The notes: generated by a model not told the origin, from the letters alone. DNA of 64,000 nt from Macrostomum hystrix (GCA_950097015.1 CATNEN010000012.1:923501-987500), one strand, 5' to 3'; positions 13,901-24,706 are shown, numbered from the stretch's first letter. Program-made: numbers and translations.

Positions 13901-16900
13901 TGCGCACCGAGTTGCATAGTAACGCCACGGTGCATCTGTACTTCAAGGTGCTGGAAGCATTTTTATGCGTGGGAAATCTTCAACTTGCTCGTAACTCTTA
14001 TAGCACTTTTTCGATTATTGTAAAATCCCTGATCTATTAAAATCCCAAACCGCTAAAGTAACTTTATTTAAGTTTCGCATTAGGATTTAGGATTCGGGGA
14101 CAGTTGGATTGAGGATTCAGGGACAGTGGGATTGAGGATTCAGGGACAGTGGGATTGAGGATATAGCAGCAGTGGGATTGAGGATTTAGGATTCAGTTGG
14201 ATTGAGGATTCGGGGCAGTGGAATTGAGGATTTAGGATTCAGTGGGATTGAGGATTCGGGGCAGTGGAATTGAGGATTTAGGAGTCAGTGGAATTGAGGA
14301 TTTAGGAATCAGTTGGATTGAGGATTCGGGGCAGTGGGATTGAGGATTTAGGATTCAGTGGGATTGAGGATTCGGGGCAGTGGAATTGAGGATTTAGGGA
14401 CAGTAGGATTGAGGATTCAGGGACAGTGGGATTGAGGATATAGCAGCAGTGGGATTGAGGATTTAGGATTCAGTTGGATTGAGGATTTAGGAATCAGTGG
14501 GATTGAGGATTTAGGATTCAGTGGGATTGAGGATTCGGGGCAGTGGAATTGAGGATTTAGGATTCAGTGGGATTGAGGATTCGGGGCAGTGGAATTGAGG
14601 ATTTAGGAGTCAGTGGAATTGAGGATTTAGGAGTCAGTGGGAGTGAGGATTTAGGAGTCAGTGGAATTGAGGATTTAGGAATCAGTTGGATTGGGGATTC
14701 GGGGCAGTTGGATTGAGGATTTAGGAGGCAGTGGGAGTGAGGATTTAGGAGGCAGTGGGAGTGAGGATTTAGGAGTCAGTGGGATTGATGATTTAGGAGG
14801 CAGTGGGAGTGAGGATTTAGGAGGCAGTGGGAGTGAGGATTTAGGAGTCAGTGGGATTGATGATTTAGGAGGCAGTGGGAGTGAGGATTTAGGATTCAGT
14901 TGGATTGAGGATTTAGGAGGCAGTGGGAGTGAGGATTTAGGAGGCAGTGGGAGTGAGGATTTAGGAGTCAGTGGGATTGATGATTTAGGAGGCAGTGGAA
15001 TTGAGGATTTAGGAGGCAGTGGGAGTGAGGATTTAGGATTCAGTGGGATTTAGCATTCGGGGCAGTGGGATTGAGGATTCGGCAGCACTAAATTAATGTT
15101 TTAGTGCACTCAGTTCTAATTCTCTTTAATGCCACCCCGTCCCAGGTGGAGTGCCTGCGCGACAAGGACAACGGTGTGGCCAGAAAGTACATATTCCAGA
15201 ATCCGCTGCCGCCCGATGTTAGCGCCGACCTGCTGGCCGTGCTCCATCCGGCCTCCGACAATTACAGCGTGGTCTTTAGCCAGATCGGTTACCGGTTTCT
15301 GCTGATGCGCGCCTTCGACGGCAGTGGCGGCGGGAGCGGCGGCGCTCTGGCTAACGACGGCATCGAGCTGCTGAGCCGCAGTCTGCCAGCGGGTCCCTTG
15401 GCGTCTAGCAAGATTGACATTCAAGCGGCTCTGAATTCCACAGCTGGCGGCCTGGCCTGGTGGCAGCTCAGCGATCTGTACTGCGGCAGTCCGCTGTGCC
15501 CTGCGCAGCCCAGCGCCGCCTGTTCCAATCATTCGCACGGCAGCCTGCGCATTGTGGTGCTGTCCGAGCGGTCTAAATCTCAGAATAAACTCATCCAGGT
15601 CGGACTTGGCATTCTAGTTTGCAAAATAATTAACTCTCACATAAATATATTGCTTGCTTCCTCTTTATCCTCTTCTGTTTCCTGTCTGTTAATCTTCTAT
15701 CATTTCCTGTCTGTTAATCTTCTATCATTTCCTGTCTGTTAATCTTCTATCATTTCCTGTCTGTTAATCTTCTATCATTTCCTGTCTGTTAATCTTCTAT
15801 CATTTCCTGTCTGTTAATCTTCTATCATTTCCTGTCTGTTAATATTCTTCCATTTCCTGTCTGTTAATCTTCTATCATTTCCTGTCTGTTAATCTTCTAT
15901 CATTTCCTGTCTGTTAATATTCTATCATTTCCTGTCTGTTAATCTTCTATCATTTCCTGTCTGTTAATCTTCTATCATTTCCTGTCTGTTAATCTTCTAT
16001 CATTTCCTGTCTGTTAATCTTCTATCATTTCCTGTCTGTTAATCTTCTATCATTTCCTGTCTGTTAATCTTCTATCATTTCCTGTCTGTTAATCTTCTAT
16101 CATTTCCTGTCTGTTAATCTTCTATCATTTCCTGTCTGTTAATCTTCTATCATTTCCTGTCTGTTAATCTTCTATCACTTCCTGTCTGTTAATCTTCTAT
16201 CATTTCCTGTCTGTTAATCTTCTATCATTTCCTGTCTGTTAATATTCTATCATTTCCTGTCTGTTAATCTTCTATCATTTCCTGTCTGTTAATCTTCTTC
16301 CATTTCCTGTCTGTTAATCTTCTATCATTTCCTGTCTGTTAATCTTCTATCATTTCCTGTCTGTTAATCTTCTATCATTTCCTGTCTGTTAATCTTCTAT
16401 CATTTCCTGTCTGTTAATCTTCTATCATTTCCTGTCTGTTAATCTTCTATCATTTCCTGTCTGTTAATCTTCTATCATTTCCTGTCTGTTAATCTTCTAT
16501 CATTTCCTGTCTGTTAATCTTCTATCATTTCCTGTCTGTTAATCTTCTATCATTTCCTGTCTGTTAATATTCTATCATTTCCTGTCTGTTAATCTTCTAT
16601 CATTTCCTGTCTGTTAATCTTCTATCACTTCCTGTCTGTTAATCTTCTATCATTTCCTGTCTGTTAATCTTCTATCATTTCCTGTCTGTTAATCTTCTAT
16701 CATTTCCTGTCTGTTAATATTCTTCCATTTCCTGTCTGTTAATCTTCTATCATTTCCTGTCTGTTAATCTTCTTCCATTTCCTGTCTGTTAATCTTCTAT
16801 CATTTCCTGTCTGTTAATCTTCTATCATTTCCTGTCTGTTAATCTTCTATCATTTCCTGTCTGTTAATCTTCTATCATTTCCTGTCTGTTAATATTCTTC

Positions 16901-18339
16901 CATTTCCTGTCTGTTAATCTTCTATCATTTCCTGTCTGTTAATCTTCTATCATTTCCTGTCTGTTAATCTTCTATCATTTCCTGTCTGTTAATCTTCTAT
17001 CATTTCCTGTCTGTTAATCTTCTATCATTTCCTGTCTGTTAATCTTCTATCATTTCCTGTCTGTTAATCTTCTATCATTTCCTGTCTGTTAATCTTCTAT
17101 CATTTCCTGTCTGTTAATCTTCTATCATTTCCTGTCTGTTAATCTTCTATCATTTCCTGTCTGTTAATCTTCTATCATTTCCTGTCTGTTAATCTTCTAT
17201 CATTTCCTGTCTGTTAATCTTCTATCATTTCCTGTCTGTTAATCTTCTATCACTTCCTGTCTGTTAATCTTCTATCATTTCCTGTCTGTTAATCTTCTAT
17301 CATTTCCTGTCTGTTAATATTCTATCATTTCCTGTCTGTTAATCTTCTATCATTTCCTGTCTGTTAATCTTCTTCCATTTCCTGTCTGTTAATCTTCTAT
17401 CATTTCCTGTCTGTTAATCTTCTATCATTTCCTGTCTGTTAATCTTCTATCATTTCCTGTCTGTTAATCTTCTATCATTTCCTGTCTGTTAATCTTCTAT
17501 CATTTCCTGTCTGTTAATCTTCTATCATTTCCTGTCTGTTAATCTTCTATCATTTCCTGTCTGTTAATCTTCTATCATTTCCTGTCTGTTAATCTTCTAT
17601 CATTTCCTGTCTGTTAATCTTCTATCATTTCCTGTCTGTTAATATTCTATCATTTCCTGTCTGTTAATCTTCTATCATTTCCTGTCTGTTAATCTTCTAT
17701 CATTTCCTGTCTGTTAATCTTCTATCATTTCCTGTCTGTTAATCTTCTATCATTTCCTGTCTGTTAATATTCTATCATTTCCTGTCTGTTAATCCGGTTC
17801 CGTTTCTAGCCTGTTAGTCTTCTTCCATTTCATGTTTTTTAACCCATGTCTTTCAATTCCGGTTAGAAATGAAAGACGCGGTCATTATTTCATATCCAGG
17901 ATCTTAATCATAAACTTCTGGTCTATTAACATTTTTCTATTCCTGGCGCTATAATCAGATTATTCCATTTCTGATTTCTCAAACAGCATCATCCCCAAAT
18001 GCCACCCGGCAGGCCATCCAAAAGGTGGGCATGTACGGCGTCCTGTCCGTATTCCTGATCTCCGTGGCTCGCATACTCCGCTCTGGCATTGTGCCGGTGC
18101 ACTACCTGGTGCCCTACGTGGACATGCCGCATGTTGATCGCATCCTGGCGCTATTAAACGACATCTACCTGGTGCGGGAGAGTGGCGAGCTGCGACTAGA
18201 GGAGGAGTTATTCGCCAAGCTTCTGTTCCTCTATCGGTCACCGTCTATGCTGCTGCACTATACTCAGACACCCGAGTCTGTGCTAGCCAAGTTCTACAAG
18301 TTGGAGCCCCCACCGCCAGATGAGGCCAACATCTCCTAG
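1413..18339 (+). CDS. PIEZO: PIEZO mechanosensitive ion channel, C-terminal half (seven exons)
   Basis: Exons 1413-1954, 3162-3598, 11976-12139, 12247-12844, 13789-13947, 15146-15598 and 18013-18339 join in one frame: 2680 nt, 892 residues plus a stop, with the 5' part of the gene outside the window. Seen: a membrane pair ending in PTKRFW and the GLWD motif (exon 1), the anchor with VPFLFELRSIMDW, which fits the PIEZO signature PF-x2-E-x6-W (exon 4), the extracellular cap with LWTITPPSR (exon 5), an inner pore helix starting GMYGVLSVFL and the cytosolic end with FLYRSP (exon 7). PIEZO is a trimeric plasma-membrane cation channel opened by membrane tension. Phases at all six junctions agree. 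Introns are 1207, 8377, 107, 944, 1198 and 2414 bp, and all but the 107-bp one are filled by minisatellites. The identification is firm. The donor at 13948 (GTGCTG) and the acceptor choices at 3162 and 18013 are less sure. Confidence 0.93.
1961..2886 (+). repeat. 38-bp minisatellite, PIEZO intron
   Basis: About 24 copies. Unit CATTCTAAATCCTCTGTTGA plus TGGGATAGATTAGCAATC. It begins six bases after the donor at 1955, and a decayed extension continues to about 2975. Confidence 0.95.
3162..3598 (+). CDS. PIEZO: PIEZO exon: linker and membrane segment
   Basis: A pyrimidine-rich acceptor (CTCTCTGTCCAG) fits the phase-1 donor at 1954. The exon first encodes a basic and Pro/Ala/Ser-rich linker with little similarity expected between species. 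It then encodes FFKKVSGSGN, the start of a hydrophobic segment LYSWMFATEFLSLLIIFFGY and a short acidic loop ending at a donor GTCAGT. An upstream acceptor within the GCA run near 3126 is also in phase. The choice changes only about a dozen residues. Confidence 0.75.
3712..11695 (+). repeat. 8-kb array of a 20-bp minisatellite, PIEZO intron
   Basis: Roughly 390 copies of CTCCTTCCGAAACTAGAATA, with 21-bp (extra T) and CGAGTA-insertion variants. Variant order is repeated in long blocks: about 1.02 kb apart near 4.3-5.6 kb and about 2.35-2.48 kb apart between 6.1-8.4 and 8.5-10.9 kb. This is a higher-order structure. Confidence 0.97.
11816..11940 (-). mobile_element. SINE family A fragment, reversed
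   Basis: The complement of the middle part of the family: CCATTTAACAGCTGGGTGAA, TGTCTTGCTAAAGGACACAA and GTTCAGTCCATGGAC. It sits between the 8-kb minisatellite and the PIEZO exon at 11976, about 35 bases from its acceptor. Confidence 0.75.
11976..12139 (+). CDS. PIEZO: PIEZO exon: membrane pair before the anchor
   Basis: The acceptor is TTGCAG at 11970-11975 and the donor is TC|GTGAGT at 12140. The exon reads FPLALTVTLFVQFIIILVDR, then RALFLTKSRRGKFFFHIGH and VILLHAYLKFVLPAMSS. It matches the VQF...VIDRALYLRK...FFILPA region of vertebrate PIEZO1. No long open frame covers it in this reading frame. It was found from the phase-0 join at 3598 and the phase-2 join at 12247. Confidence 0.88.
12247..12844 (+). 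CDS. PIEZO: PIEZO exon: anchor and outer helix
   Basis: This is the most conserved exon. It carries KCLYFALSAYQILSGYPSR, the tripeptide-rich anchor, the signature VPFLFELRSIMDW, and the outer helix WLMVLIVACIWAPLLWFSIM leading into the cap. The acceptor AAAG at 12246 supplies the base that completes a serine codon with the TC of the previous exon. The donor is GAG|GTAAGA. Confidence 0.93.
13045..13560 (+). repeat. 24-bp minisatellite, PIEZO intron
   Basis: About 21 copies of ATCCCCAAATCCTACGTCCT plus GCTT. The period is a multiple of three, so an apparent 138-residue frame with LIPKSYVL repeats results; it is intronic. Confidence 0.93.
13789..13947 (+). CDS. PIEZO: PIEZO exon: extracellular cap
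   Basis: A TTCCGCAG acceptor opens a 53-codon exon with MSSVLWTITPPSREALRTEL, corresponding to SGALWRISPPSR...EL of vertebrate PIEZO1, and a likely glycosylation site (SNAT). The donor AAG|GTGCTG is weak. The frame runs on to a stop at 14040, so retention of this intron would truncate the cap. Confidence 0.85.
14080..15087 (+). repeat. 24-bp minisatellite, PIEZO intron
   Basis: About 42 diverged copies of GATTGAGGATTTAGGAGTCA plus GTGG, with shorter GGGGCAGTGG variants. It ends about 60 bases before the acceptor at 15145. Confidence 0.93.
15146..15598 (+). CDS. PIEZO: PIEZO exon: second part of the cap
   Basis: It runs from CCCAG|GTGGAG to CAG|GTCGGA, 151 codons, phase 0 at both ends. The cap sequence contains a Gly/Ser-rich loop, WWQLSDLYCGSPLCP (WWVIELQDCKADC in the mouse protein, with the paired cysteines kept) and IVVLSERSKSQNK leading to the inner helix. 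Confidence 0.85.
15672..17795 (+). repeat. 25-bp minisatellite, PIEZO intron
   Basis: About 85 very uniform copies of CATTTCCTGTCTGTTAATCT plus TCTAT. The unit is pyrimidine-rich with TTAAT, like a branch-point and pyrimidine tract on the transcribed strand. Rare variants (CACTT, AATATT, TTCC) recur at multiples of 25 bp. Confidence 0.96.
18013..18339 (+). CDS. PIEZO: PIEZO last exon: inner pore helix and C-terminal domain
   Basis: It encodes the pore helix GMYGVLSVFLISVARIL and then VDRILALLNDIYLVRESGEL, EEELFAKLLFLYRSPSM and a TAG stop at 18337. The last part aligns closely with VDRILKLCQDIFLVRET...LIFLYRSPE. The phase-0 acceptor is CGGCAG at 18012. A better pyrimidine tract lies before CAAACAG near 17986, but it would break the frame set by the 15598 donor. 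Confidence 0.88.
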   Translation, partial: AIQKVGMYGVLSVFLISVARILRSGIVPVHYLVPYVDMPHVDRILALLNDIYLVRESGELRLEEELFAKLLFLYRSPSMLLHYTQTPESVLAKFYKLEPPPPDEANIS

Positions 18340-19007
18340 AGCCTATCATGATTTGACTAGTTTTCTCTTCTATCGCAGAATTTTGATTTTCTAGGCATAC
18401 GCTTTAACTGACGCGTTTTGGCAATCAGTATACTATCGCTTTGTTTTTTAGTGTGATGAATCTGTCGGTTCTAAGTTATCTGTGCTCAAATTTTACTCAT
18501 TTTTGTAGATGGTTAGTTTTCATTGGAGTTTTCTATAAAGTGCACAGCTTTTATTTGGACCTTGTCAGATCTTCATCTTAATTCTACAATATAGATTTTC
18601 CTTCCCAGATTTCCCTTCATTCGTCCGCGGATCAACTAACAGTTTTTTGTTTACAATTATTTTTTAGCTCATTTTGTTTCAGTAAACTGTATTTTTCTTT
18701 GTTCACGATTATCTTTTTTCTATCGAAATCCCAATCGAAGTGCTAATATCGCCTTTCAGTACTGTGGTAGTAACCGAAGAGAATTTACAATATTTCTTCT
18801 TTCTACTCGCAGCTGTTGCCTTAGTGATTTTTTGCGTTTCGGTCCTTCCTTAGAAGAAATATATTGCTATGGAGCGGAATCTGCTCTGTGGTACTTATAC
18901 TAAGTGCCATGTGTCATGTGCTGCTGCATTCTCGATTGATTGGGTTAGTTTGATTGATAGATATGTACGTAAATACACAGCGCTGGTTAATTTAAGCCCA
19001 TCGTTTT

Positions 19008-19165
19008 CTAGCCCAGGCTATTTTTAGCCCAGGCTATTTTTAGCCCAGCTGATTATGAGCTCAGGCTATTTTTAGCTCAGGCTATTTTTAGCCCAGGCTT
19101 TTTTAGACCAATATATATTTAGCCCAAGCTATTTTTAGCCCTGGCTTTTTTAAGCTCAGGCTATT
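19008..19165 (+). repeat. Short 15-bp tandem repeat
   Basis: About ten diverged copies of TTTTAGCCCAGGCTA in the PIEZO 3' flank. Confidence 0.8.
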
Positions 19166-19210
19166 AGAGTCACAGCAATGCACAGCGCTTAAAGTACCTT
19201 ACTATTATAA

Positions 19211-19216
19211 AATAAA
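19211..19216 (+). terminator. Putative PIEZO polyadenylation signal
   Basis: AATAAA about 870 bases after the PIEZO stop in AT-rich sequence; the first canonical hexamer I noticed there. Confidence 0.4.
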
Positions 19217-20183
19217 ATTATGTACAAAAATGTTTCGATATTTTTATAACGTTTTTTGCGCTTCTCTGTTTGAACATTCGACCATTCAAATGTATTTTTA
19301 TATCTAATTCATCCAAACCAGTTTTTTGTTAACGTTGCTCATCATACTACTGTGCCAATGCATCTAGTAGTATTTTAAGCCTATCATATTTTTAAATGCA
19401 CTGATCGATCGGGCACATTTTTCATGTTTTCTTTACTTTATTTATTATTTTAGTACCGCTCTGTGATCTGGATTAAGTATCATTCCTGCCTAAATTTTGT
19501 TATTCTGACTTGCAATGCGACCTTGTGTTTGTAACAGTAGTTTACCTGTTTATCTGGAACTTTGCATTGCATATTTATTAAATCGAGATGGATAAAATCT
19601 CACTTCAGGTCGAACGAACGCTCATCGTTCTCTTTTTATATCTTCGGATTTTTTGTTTCTGAGCAAAATCTGGTCGACCTTGGCATGGATACAGCTCGTC
19701 AATGATTTATTTATTCTGGAGTAGCTAGTAATGCTAGCGACATGTTATTAATGTTCACCAATTGAATCTTTAATTGATATTAAATTGTGAATTAGTTTAG
19801 ACAGAAATCACTGGATTTTTACTCATCTCGGAGTAGTAAAAGTTTTTGTGGCTCAATTATTATCCAGTTGTATCTTTTCTTGTAGCTAATAATGCCTTTA
19901 GAATTAGCCGCACGGTTATTTATTTTGTATTTTTTCATACACTAGTTTTCATTCCACATTTTCTGTTTGTGTTCGGTTTTTAAGCCGCTTTGTACAGAAA
20001 TTCCATTGTTAATCTTAGCAGTAAGCGGTTACAGATACGCAATGCGTTCTATTGTAATCACATCCTTCTTTGTCTTCTTATTTAACCAAATTACTTATTT
20101 TAGGATTTTCTAAGAACGGCTGGGAAAATGATATTTGGCACTCTGTAGCTTTCTGATAATGGGAAATTTCAGTTAGTGTGTCG

Positions 20184-20306
20184 AGGTCAGTGAAAAATTC
20201 CATTTGAGAAAAATATCAAGGTCAGTGGAAAATTCCAGTTGAGAAAAATATCAAGGTCAGTGGAAAATTCCAGTTGAGAAAAATATCAAGGTCAATGGAA
20301 AATTCA
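20184..20306 (+). repeat. 35-bp tandem repeat before the elongin C exon
   Basis: Three and a half copies of GGTCAGTGGAAAATTCCAGT plus TGAGAAAAATATCAA, ending about 25 bases before the acceptor at 20332. Confidence 0.85.
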
Positions 20307-20314
20307 ATTACTAA

Positions 20315-20695
<381 letters not shown>

Positions 20696-22273
20696 AGGCC
20701 GGCTGTCACAGAAGGGCAGTGTGTTGTTATTTTTCATCCTAGCTACTGGGTTGGGGGACTTGTTGACACATCTAAACTTAAGGGGTTCCGACTGTTAAGT
20801 GTGCTACTAAACAGCAAAATCGTTGTAAACGGCAATGGTTTGTGACGCGACATTGTGATGTAAAAAACGGATACAAAGCACACAGTTATAAGTCTTTGTT
20901 TATCTCGGCTCTAAACGTTGATCTTTTGTTTGATTTATTTGTCTCTTTTTCCTGTCTCCAGCACTCTTTTCGAGTTTCGAACCCTTTATTAAACTGGGTT
21001 CTGTGTCCTGCGTCATGTACAACTATAGCTAGCTGTTTTGTTATTCGTAAACGACACGTTCCGTACCGCCATCAGACACAACTTCCCCTAATATCCTTCC
21101 GTAAATTATCAAGCTCAGACAGCCTAACAGATTTCCATCTGGTACACGCATACTGTACACAAACACTTATTTATGTGGATGCCGTGTGACAGGGAAAGAG
21201 TAAGTGATTTGATGGGTGCAGTGAAGGGGTAAATAAAATGAGGCGGTGGGTGCAACCGACTGGGTAGAGAAAATGGGGGGTATGTGCAACCGACTGGGTA
21301 GAGAAAATGGGGGGTATGTGCAACCGACTGGGTAGAGAAACCAAGGTTGTGGGTGGAATTGACGTGGTAGACAAAATGAGGTGGTGGGTGGAATCGACGG
21401 GGTAGAGAAAATGGGGGGTATGTGCAACCGACGGGGTAGAGAAAATGGGGGGTATGTTCAACCGACGGGGTAGAGAAAATGGGGGGTATGTGCAACCGAC
21501 GGGGTAGAGAAAATGGGGGGTATGTGCAACCGACGGGGTAGAGAAACCAAGGTTGTGGGTGGAATTGACGTGTTAGACAAAATGAGGTGGTGGGTGGAAT
21601 CGACGGGGTAGAGAAAATGAGGTGGTGGGTGCAGTGAAGCCATAAAAATGTTGCGGTGGGTGAGTTTAACGGGGTATAGAAAATGAGGTAATGGGTGCAG
21701 TAAATGGTTAGTAAAAATGGGTGGTGGTGAAACGTGGGGATTGATAATACTTATAGATACCATTATTGTTAAGATTTTTTTTATTTACATCCTACGAAGT
21801 TTGCTGGTTATGATTTATGTTTCTATAGTGGTGAGTAAGTTGTGCGGTGCTTTTGGATTCTACTATACGCTTTACTTCAGAGATCGAATGTTTATTTAAC
21901 AACTAAAGCTGTTTTTATGCGACACACTACGGGCTACTTGCAGTAGCATCATTCGCATGCCGTGCGCAGTTTAAAGAAATAATAACTTGCTTAAATAGTA
22001 TCTCGCTTCGCCCCGCTTTCTCAGTGTGAGCTAATGAGAGCTCAGATGATCATAAGTAGCAGTTGCTTAGAGTGTCGCTTTTTTATATTCTGACTGGCCT
22101 AATAAACAAACTCAGCAAAATAAAGAATGAGGCGCTTACTGTGCCTAACTATTCCTCTCCTGTCTTGTTTCCAAATAAATTTAATAACTAATCATTTGTG
22201 GAATTGTCTGAAGTTTTTTTCAATTTTAAAGCTATCATAACTTTTTAGGTACCCTGGTTACATGTACAGCTCT
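20696..22273 (+). other. Elongin C 3' flank
   Basis: No gene recognised apart from the minisatellite. AATAAA occurs near 22100 and could end the elongin C transcript. Confidence 0.4.
21195..21720 (+). repeat. 34-bp minisatellite downstream of elongin C
   Basis: About 15 copies around GGGTAGAGAAAATGGGGGGT plus ATGTGCAACCGACT, with AATGAGGTGGTGGGTG variants. It belongs to the same family as the array at 32940-33740. Confidence 0.92.
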
Positions 22274-22560
22274 GGGCGTTTTAGCCTTGTGGTTAGAGCG
22301 TCGGATCCACAAATCGAAAGTCGTGGGTTCGATTTCCGACTTCAATGGATCAATGCCACTTAATTGACACAAGAGCAGGAGACTTAAATCTTAATTGCTT
22401 CAGTTCAGCCAGCTGTTAAATGGGTACAAGCATTAGATAGGCTAATTGAGGGTGGGTGTGGCGTCCATGGACTGAACAGCCGTACACTGACTTCAGGTCA
22501 CACAGCGCAACTGTTCCGGCAGTAATTTTGGCTGCATATCGTGCTATATCGAAATTAGTA
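22274..22560 (+). mobile_element. tRNA-derived SINE family A, diverged copy
   Basis: A box TAGCCTTGTGG (22282-22292), B box with one inserted T (22326-22337), then the shared core CAGCTGTTAAATGGGTAC and GGACTGAACAGCCGTAC. The 3' end is decayed and no clear target duplication remains. It lies between elongin C and SDHAF4. Confidence 0.75.
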
Positions 22561-22662
22561 GGGATCATTTCTTATGAGTTCATTAAACTTTTTGTTTGCC
22601 AACATAATTTCCAGCTAACCAACTAGCTTTCCGCATAGTAAATCAATTGTTATTCAGCAGGC

Positions 22663-22995
22663 ATGCCTACCTGTGCTGTGCCACTCATCTGTCGGGCCTC
22701 TGTAACATCCTTCTGTCGGTATTTCGCCCTGTCGCCATACCGGATGTTGGCGTCTTCATCTTCGTCTTCATCTGGTAAGCAGCAACAGTCGCCGGATGCT
22801 TCGGCTTGTCAGCAGCAGAAGCCGCCGGAAGTAGCCGTCAAGTCGAAGGCGCCGCATCCGGATGCACCGAAGGAGCCGCTGGAGGCATTTCCGGGCAATG
22901 TCAATCCGGTTACGGGCGAAATCGAGGGGCCGAGAGGACCGGAGCCGACGCGCTACGGCGACTGGGAGCGCAAGGGGCGTTGCATCGACTTTTGA
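22663..22995 (+). CDS. SDHAF4: Succinate dehydrogenase assembly factor 4, mitochondrial
   Basis: The product has 110 residues and ends [14 protein letters not shown], preceded by [17 protein letters not shown]. That is the invariant C-terminus of SDHAF4. The factor binds flavinylated SDHA in the mitochondrial matrix, limits its autoxidation and helps it join SDHB in complex II. The first ~45 residues have arginines, serines and hydrophobics but no acidic residue, as expected for a mitochondrial presequence. Residues ~31-60 are Ser/Gln-rich and poorly conserved. An AG precedes the ATG by two bases (CAGCAG|GC), so a 5' untranslated exon is possible. Confidence 0.95.
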   Translation: MPTCAVPLICRASVTSFCRYFALSPYRMLASSSSSSSGKQQQSPDASACQQQKPPEVAVKSKAPHPDAPKEPLEAFPGNVNPVTGEIEGPRGPEPTRYGDWERKGRCIDF

Positions 22996-23477
22996 ATTCT
23001 AGTGCGGATTTGGTGGTGTTTTTCGATACATATCGCGGGGAGGATAGTAACTTGGGTGAATACTGGGGTTCGTTTAGTTTCGATATACGTCAGAAAGAGT
23101 CTTTTCGACACATATCGGAAACACTTGTTTTTCGATACATATCGGAGAATGAATTATTTCGATCCATATCGGGGGTGTTCGCTTCATCTGCCTGTTACCT
23201 AGTTCCTCAATTAGCTAGCTGCATTAGTTTAGTTTAGCCTCGCTTAGTTTGCTATTGGGTCCGTAACCGGTTCGTCAGAAACTATATGAGTAAAACTGTA
23301 ATTATATATATCGCTTTGTACTATTTGTCACCTTTATTGAAAAAAATATATAATTATTTAGATTTGAAACTTTTTGTTTTAGAGAGCTTTTCGCCTTAGT
23401 CGATTGTGCTATTTTATACTAGTCTTTAGTCTTTAAGATGTGTCATCACATTCTGTGTAATATATAACCTCATTAGC
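22996..23477 (+). other. SDHAF4 3' flank with five spaced palindromes
   Basis: CGATACATATCG or one- to three-base variants at 23024, 23081, 23106, 23133 and 23160. The last three intervals are 25-27 bp; the sequence between is less conserved. No gene is seen in the remainder. Confidence 0.5.
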
Positions 23478-23930
23478 AAGCGTGACTCAATCAAAGCAGC
23501 AAGAGTGACTCAATCAAAGCAGCAAGAGTGACTCAATCAAAGCAGCAAGAGTGACTCAATCAAAGCAGCAAGAGTGACTCAATCAAAGCAGCAAGAGTGA
23601 CTCAATCAAAGCAGCAAGAGTGACTCAATCAAAGCAGCAAGCGTGACTCAATCAAAGCAGCAAGAGTGACTCAATCAAAGCAGCAAGAGTGACTCAATCA
23701 AAGCAGCAAGAGTGACTCAATCAAAGCAGCAAGAGTGACTCAATCAAAGCAGCAAGAGTGACTCAATCAAACCAGCAAGAGTGACTCAATCAAAGCAGCA
23801 AGAGTGACTCAATCAAAGCAGCAAGAGTGACTCAATCAAAGCAGCAAGAGTGACTCAATCAAAGCAGCAAGAGTGACTCAATCAAAGCAGCAAGAGTGAC
23901 TCAATCAAAGCAGCAAGAGTGACTCAATGT
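23478..23930 (+). repeat. 23-bp minisatellite with an AP-1-type site in each copy
   Basis: About 20 almost identical copies of AGCAAGAGTGACTCAATCAA plus AGC, each with TGACTCA. It lies between SDHAF4 and the PMT promoter. Confidence 0.95.
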
Positions 23931-24304
23931 GTGTGTGGGGTGTTTGTTCCAGCCAAAATGTACCCTAGAAAGATTTCTTATGGACAATTTTCTTTTGCGC
24001 GGAAAATTATTCTAAACAGCGCGCATCAGGCCTTTTTCCCCAAGCGTTGTGAACTATTAATACTTGTGAAACGGCTTATAGGGGGGGCTTTTCCAACGGA
24101 CTGTGCGCGCCGAACGCGCCCTCCACACAGCTGATTAGATTGTGTGGCTGTGGAATGCTAATGCACGCAAGTGGAAATTTACCGGCCTATTTTCCATTGG
24201 TCTTATATTGCGGGTTCTATTCTTGGCTAAGTGGTGGTAAATAAAACACAACGGTTAAGGGAGAGAAGGAATATCTGAATTCACTAACATTTTAGACTGG
24301 ACAG

Positions 24305-24310
24305 TATAAA
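24305..24310 (+). promoter_or_regulatory. Putative TATA box of the PMT gene
   Basis: TATAAA followed by G, 80 bases before the PMT start codon, in a stretch without repeats. Transcription would start near 24335 if it is used. The inference rests on motif and position only. Confidence 0.4.
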
Positions 24311-24390
24311 GTGAGGCGTCTTTAACCGCAATCGCAGCTGGTCATATTTTTACAGCTCATAGACTCTATAGTCGAAGGCAAAGCGCAGAC

Positions 24391-24706
24391 ATGTCCACAG
24401 ACTATCACGGCTACGCCACATTCCAAGAGTTTCTGGACAATGTGCAGTACTCCAGGGTTGGCATTCTTAGCTACGAGAAAATCTTTGGCCACACCTATGT
24501 TAGTACCGGCGGTGAGGACACCACGGCCGACCTGTGCTCAGATCTCAAACTGGGACCGGACAGTCGCGTGCTGGACATCGGCTGCGGCATCGGCGGCAGC
24601 GCGTTCTACCTGGCACGGAAGTACGGCTGCCAGGTGGAGGGAATCGATCTGTCCAAAAATATGCTGGATATTGGATTAGAACGATTGAGCGAGCAGACGG
24701 CCAAAT
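24391..24706 (+). CDS. PMT: PMT exon 1: substrate lid and SAM motif I
   Basis: It holds the start codon (CGCAGACATG), the N-terminal substrate-closing segment and SAM motif I. The donor AAAT|GTGAGG leaves one base, which joins the CC of exon 2 to make serine. The open frame continues to a TAG at 24778, so reading it as unspliced would give a truncated protein. Confidence 0.88.

Larger units (their letters stand above)
18340..20183 (+). other. PIEZO 3' flank, no further gene seen
   Basis: AT-rich sequence, probably PIEZO 3' untranslated region followed by the promoter and first intron of elongin C. It contains a short 15-bp repeat (TTTTAGCCCAGGCTA) at 19008-19165. Confidence 0.5.

Noticed and set aside
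14691-15053. GSGSEDLG repeat protein
   Set aside because: It is the 24-bp array in PIEZO intron 13948-15145.
20842-21189. 115-residue frame after elongin C
   Set aside because: No family, no splice context, and it lies in the probable 3' untranslated region.
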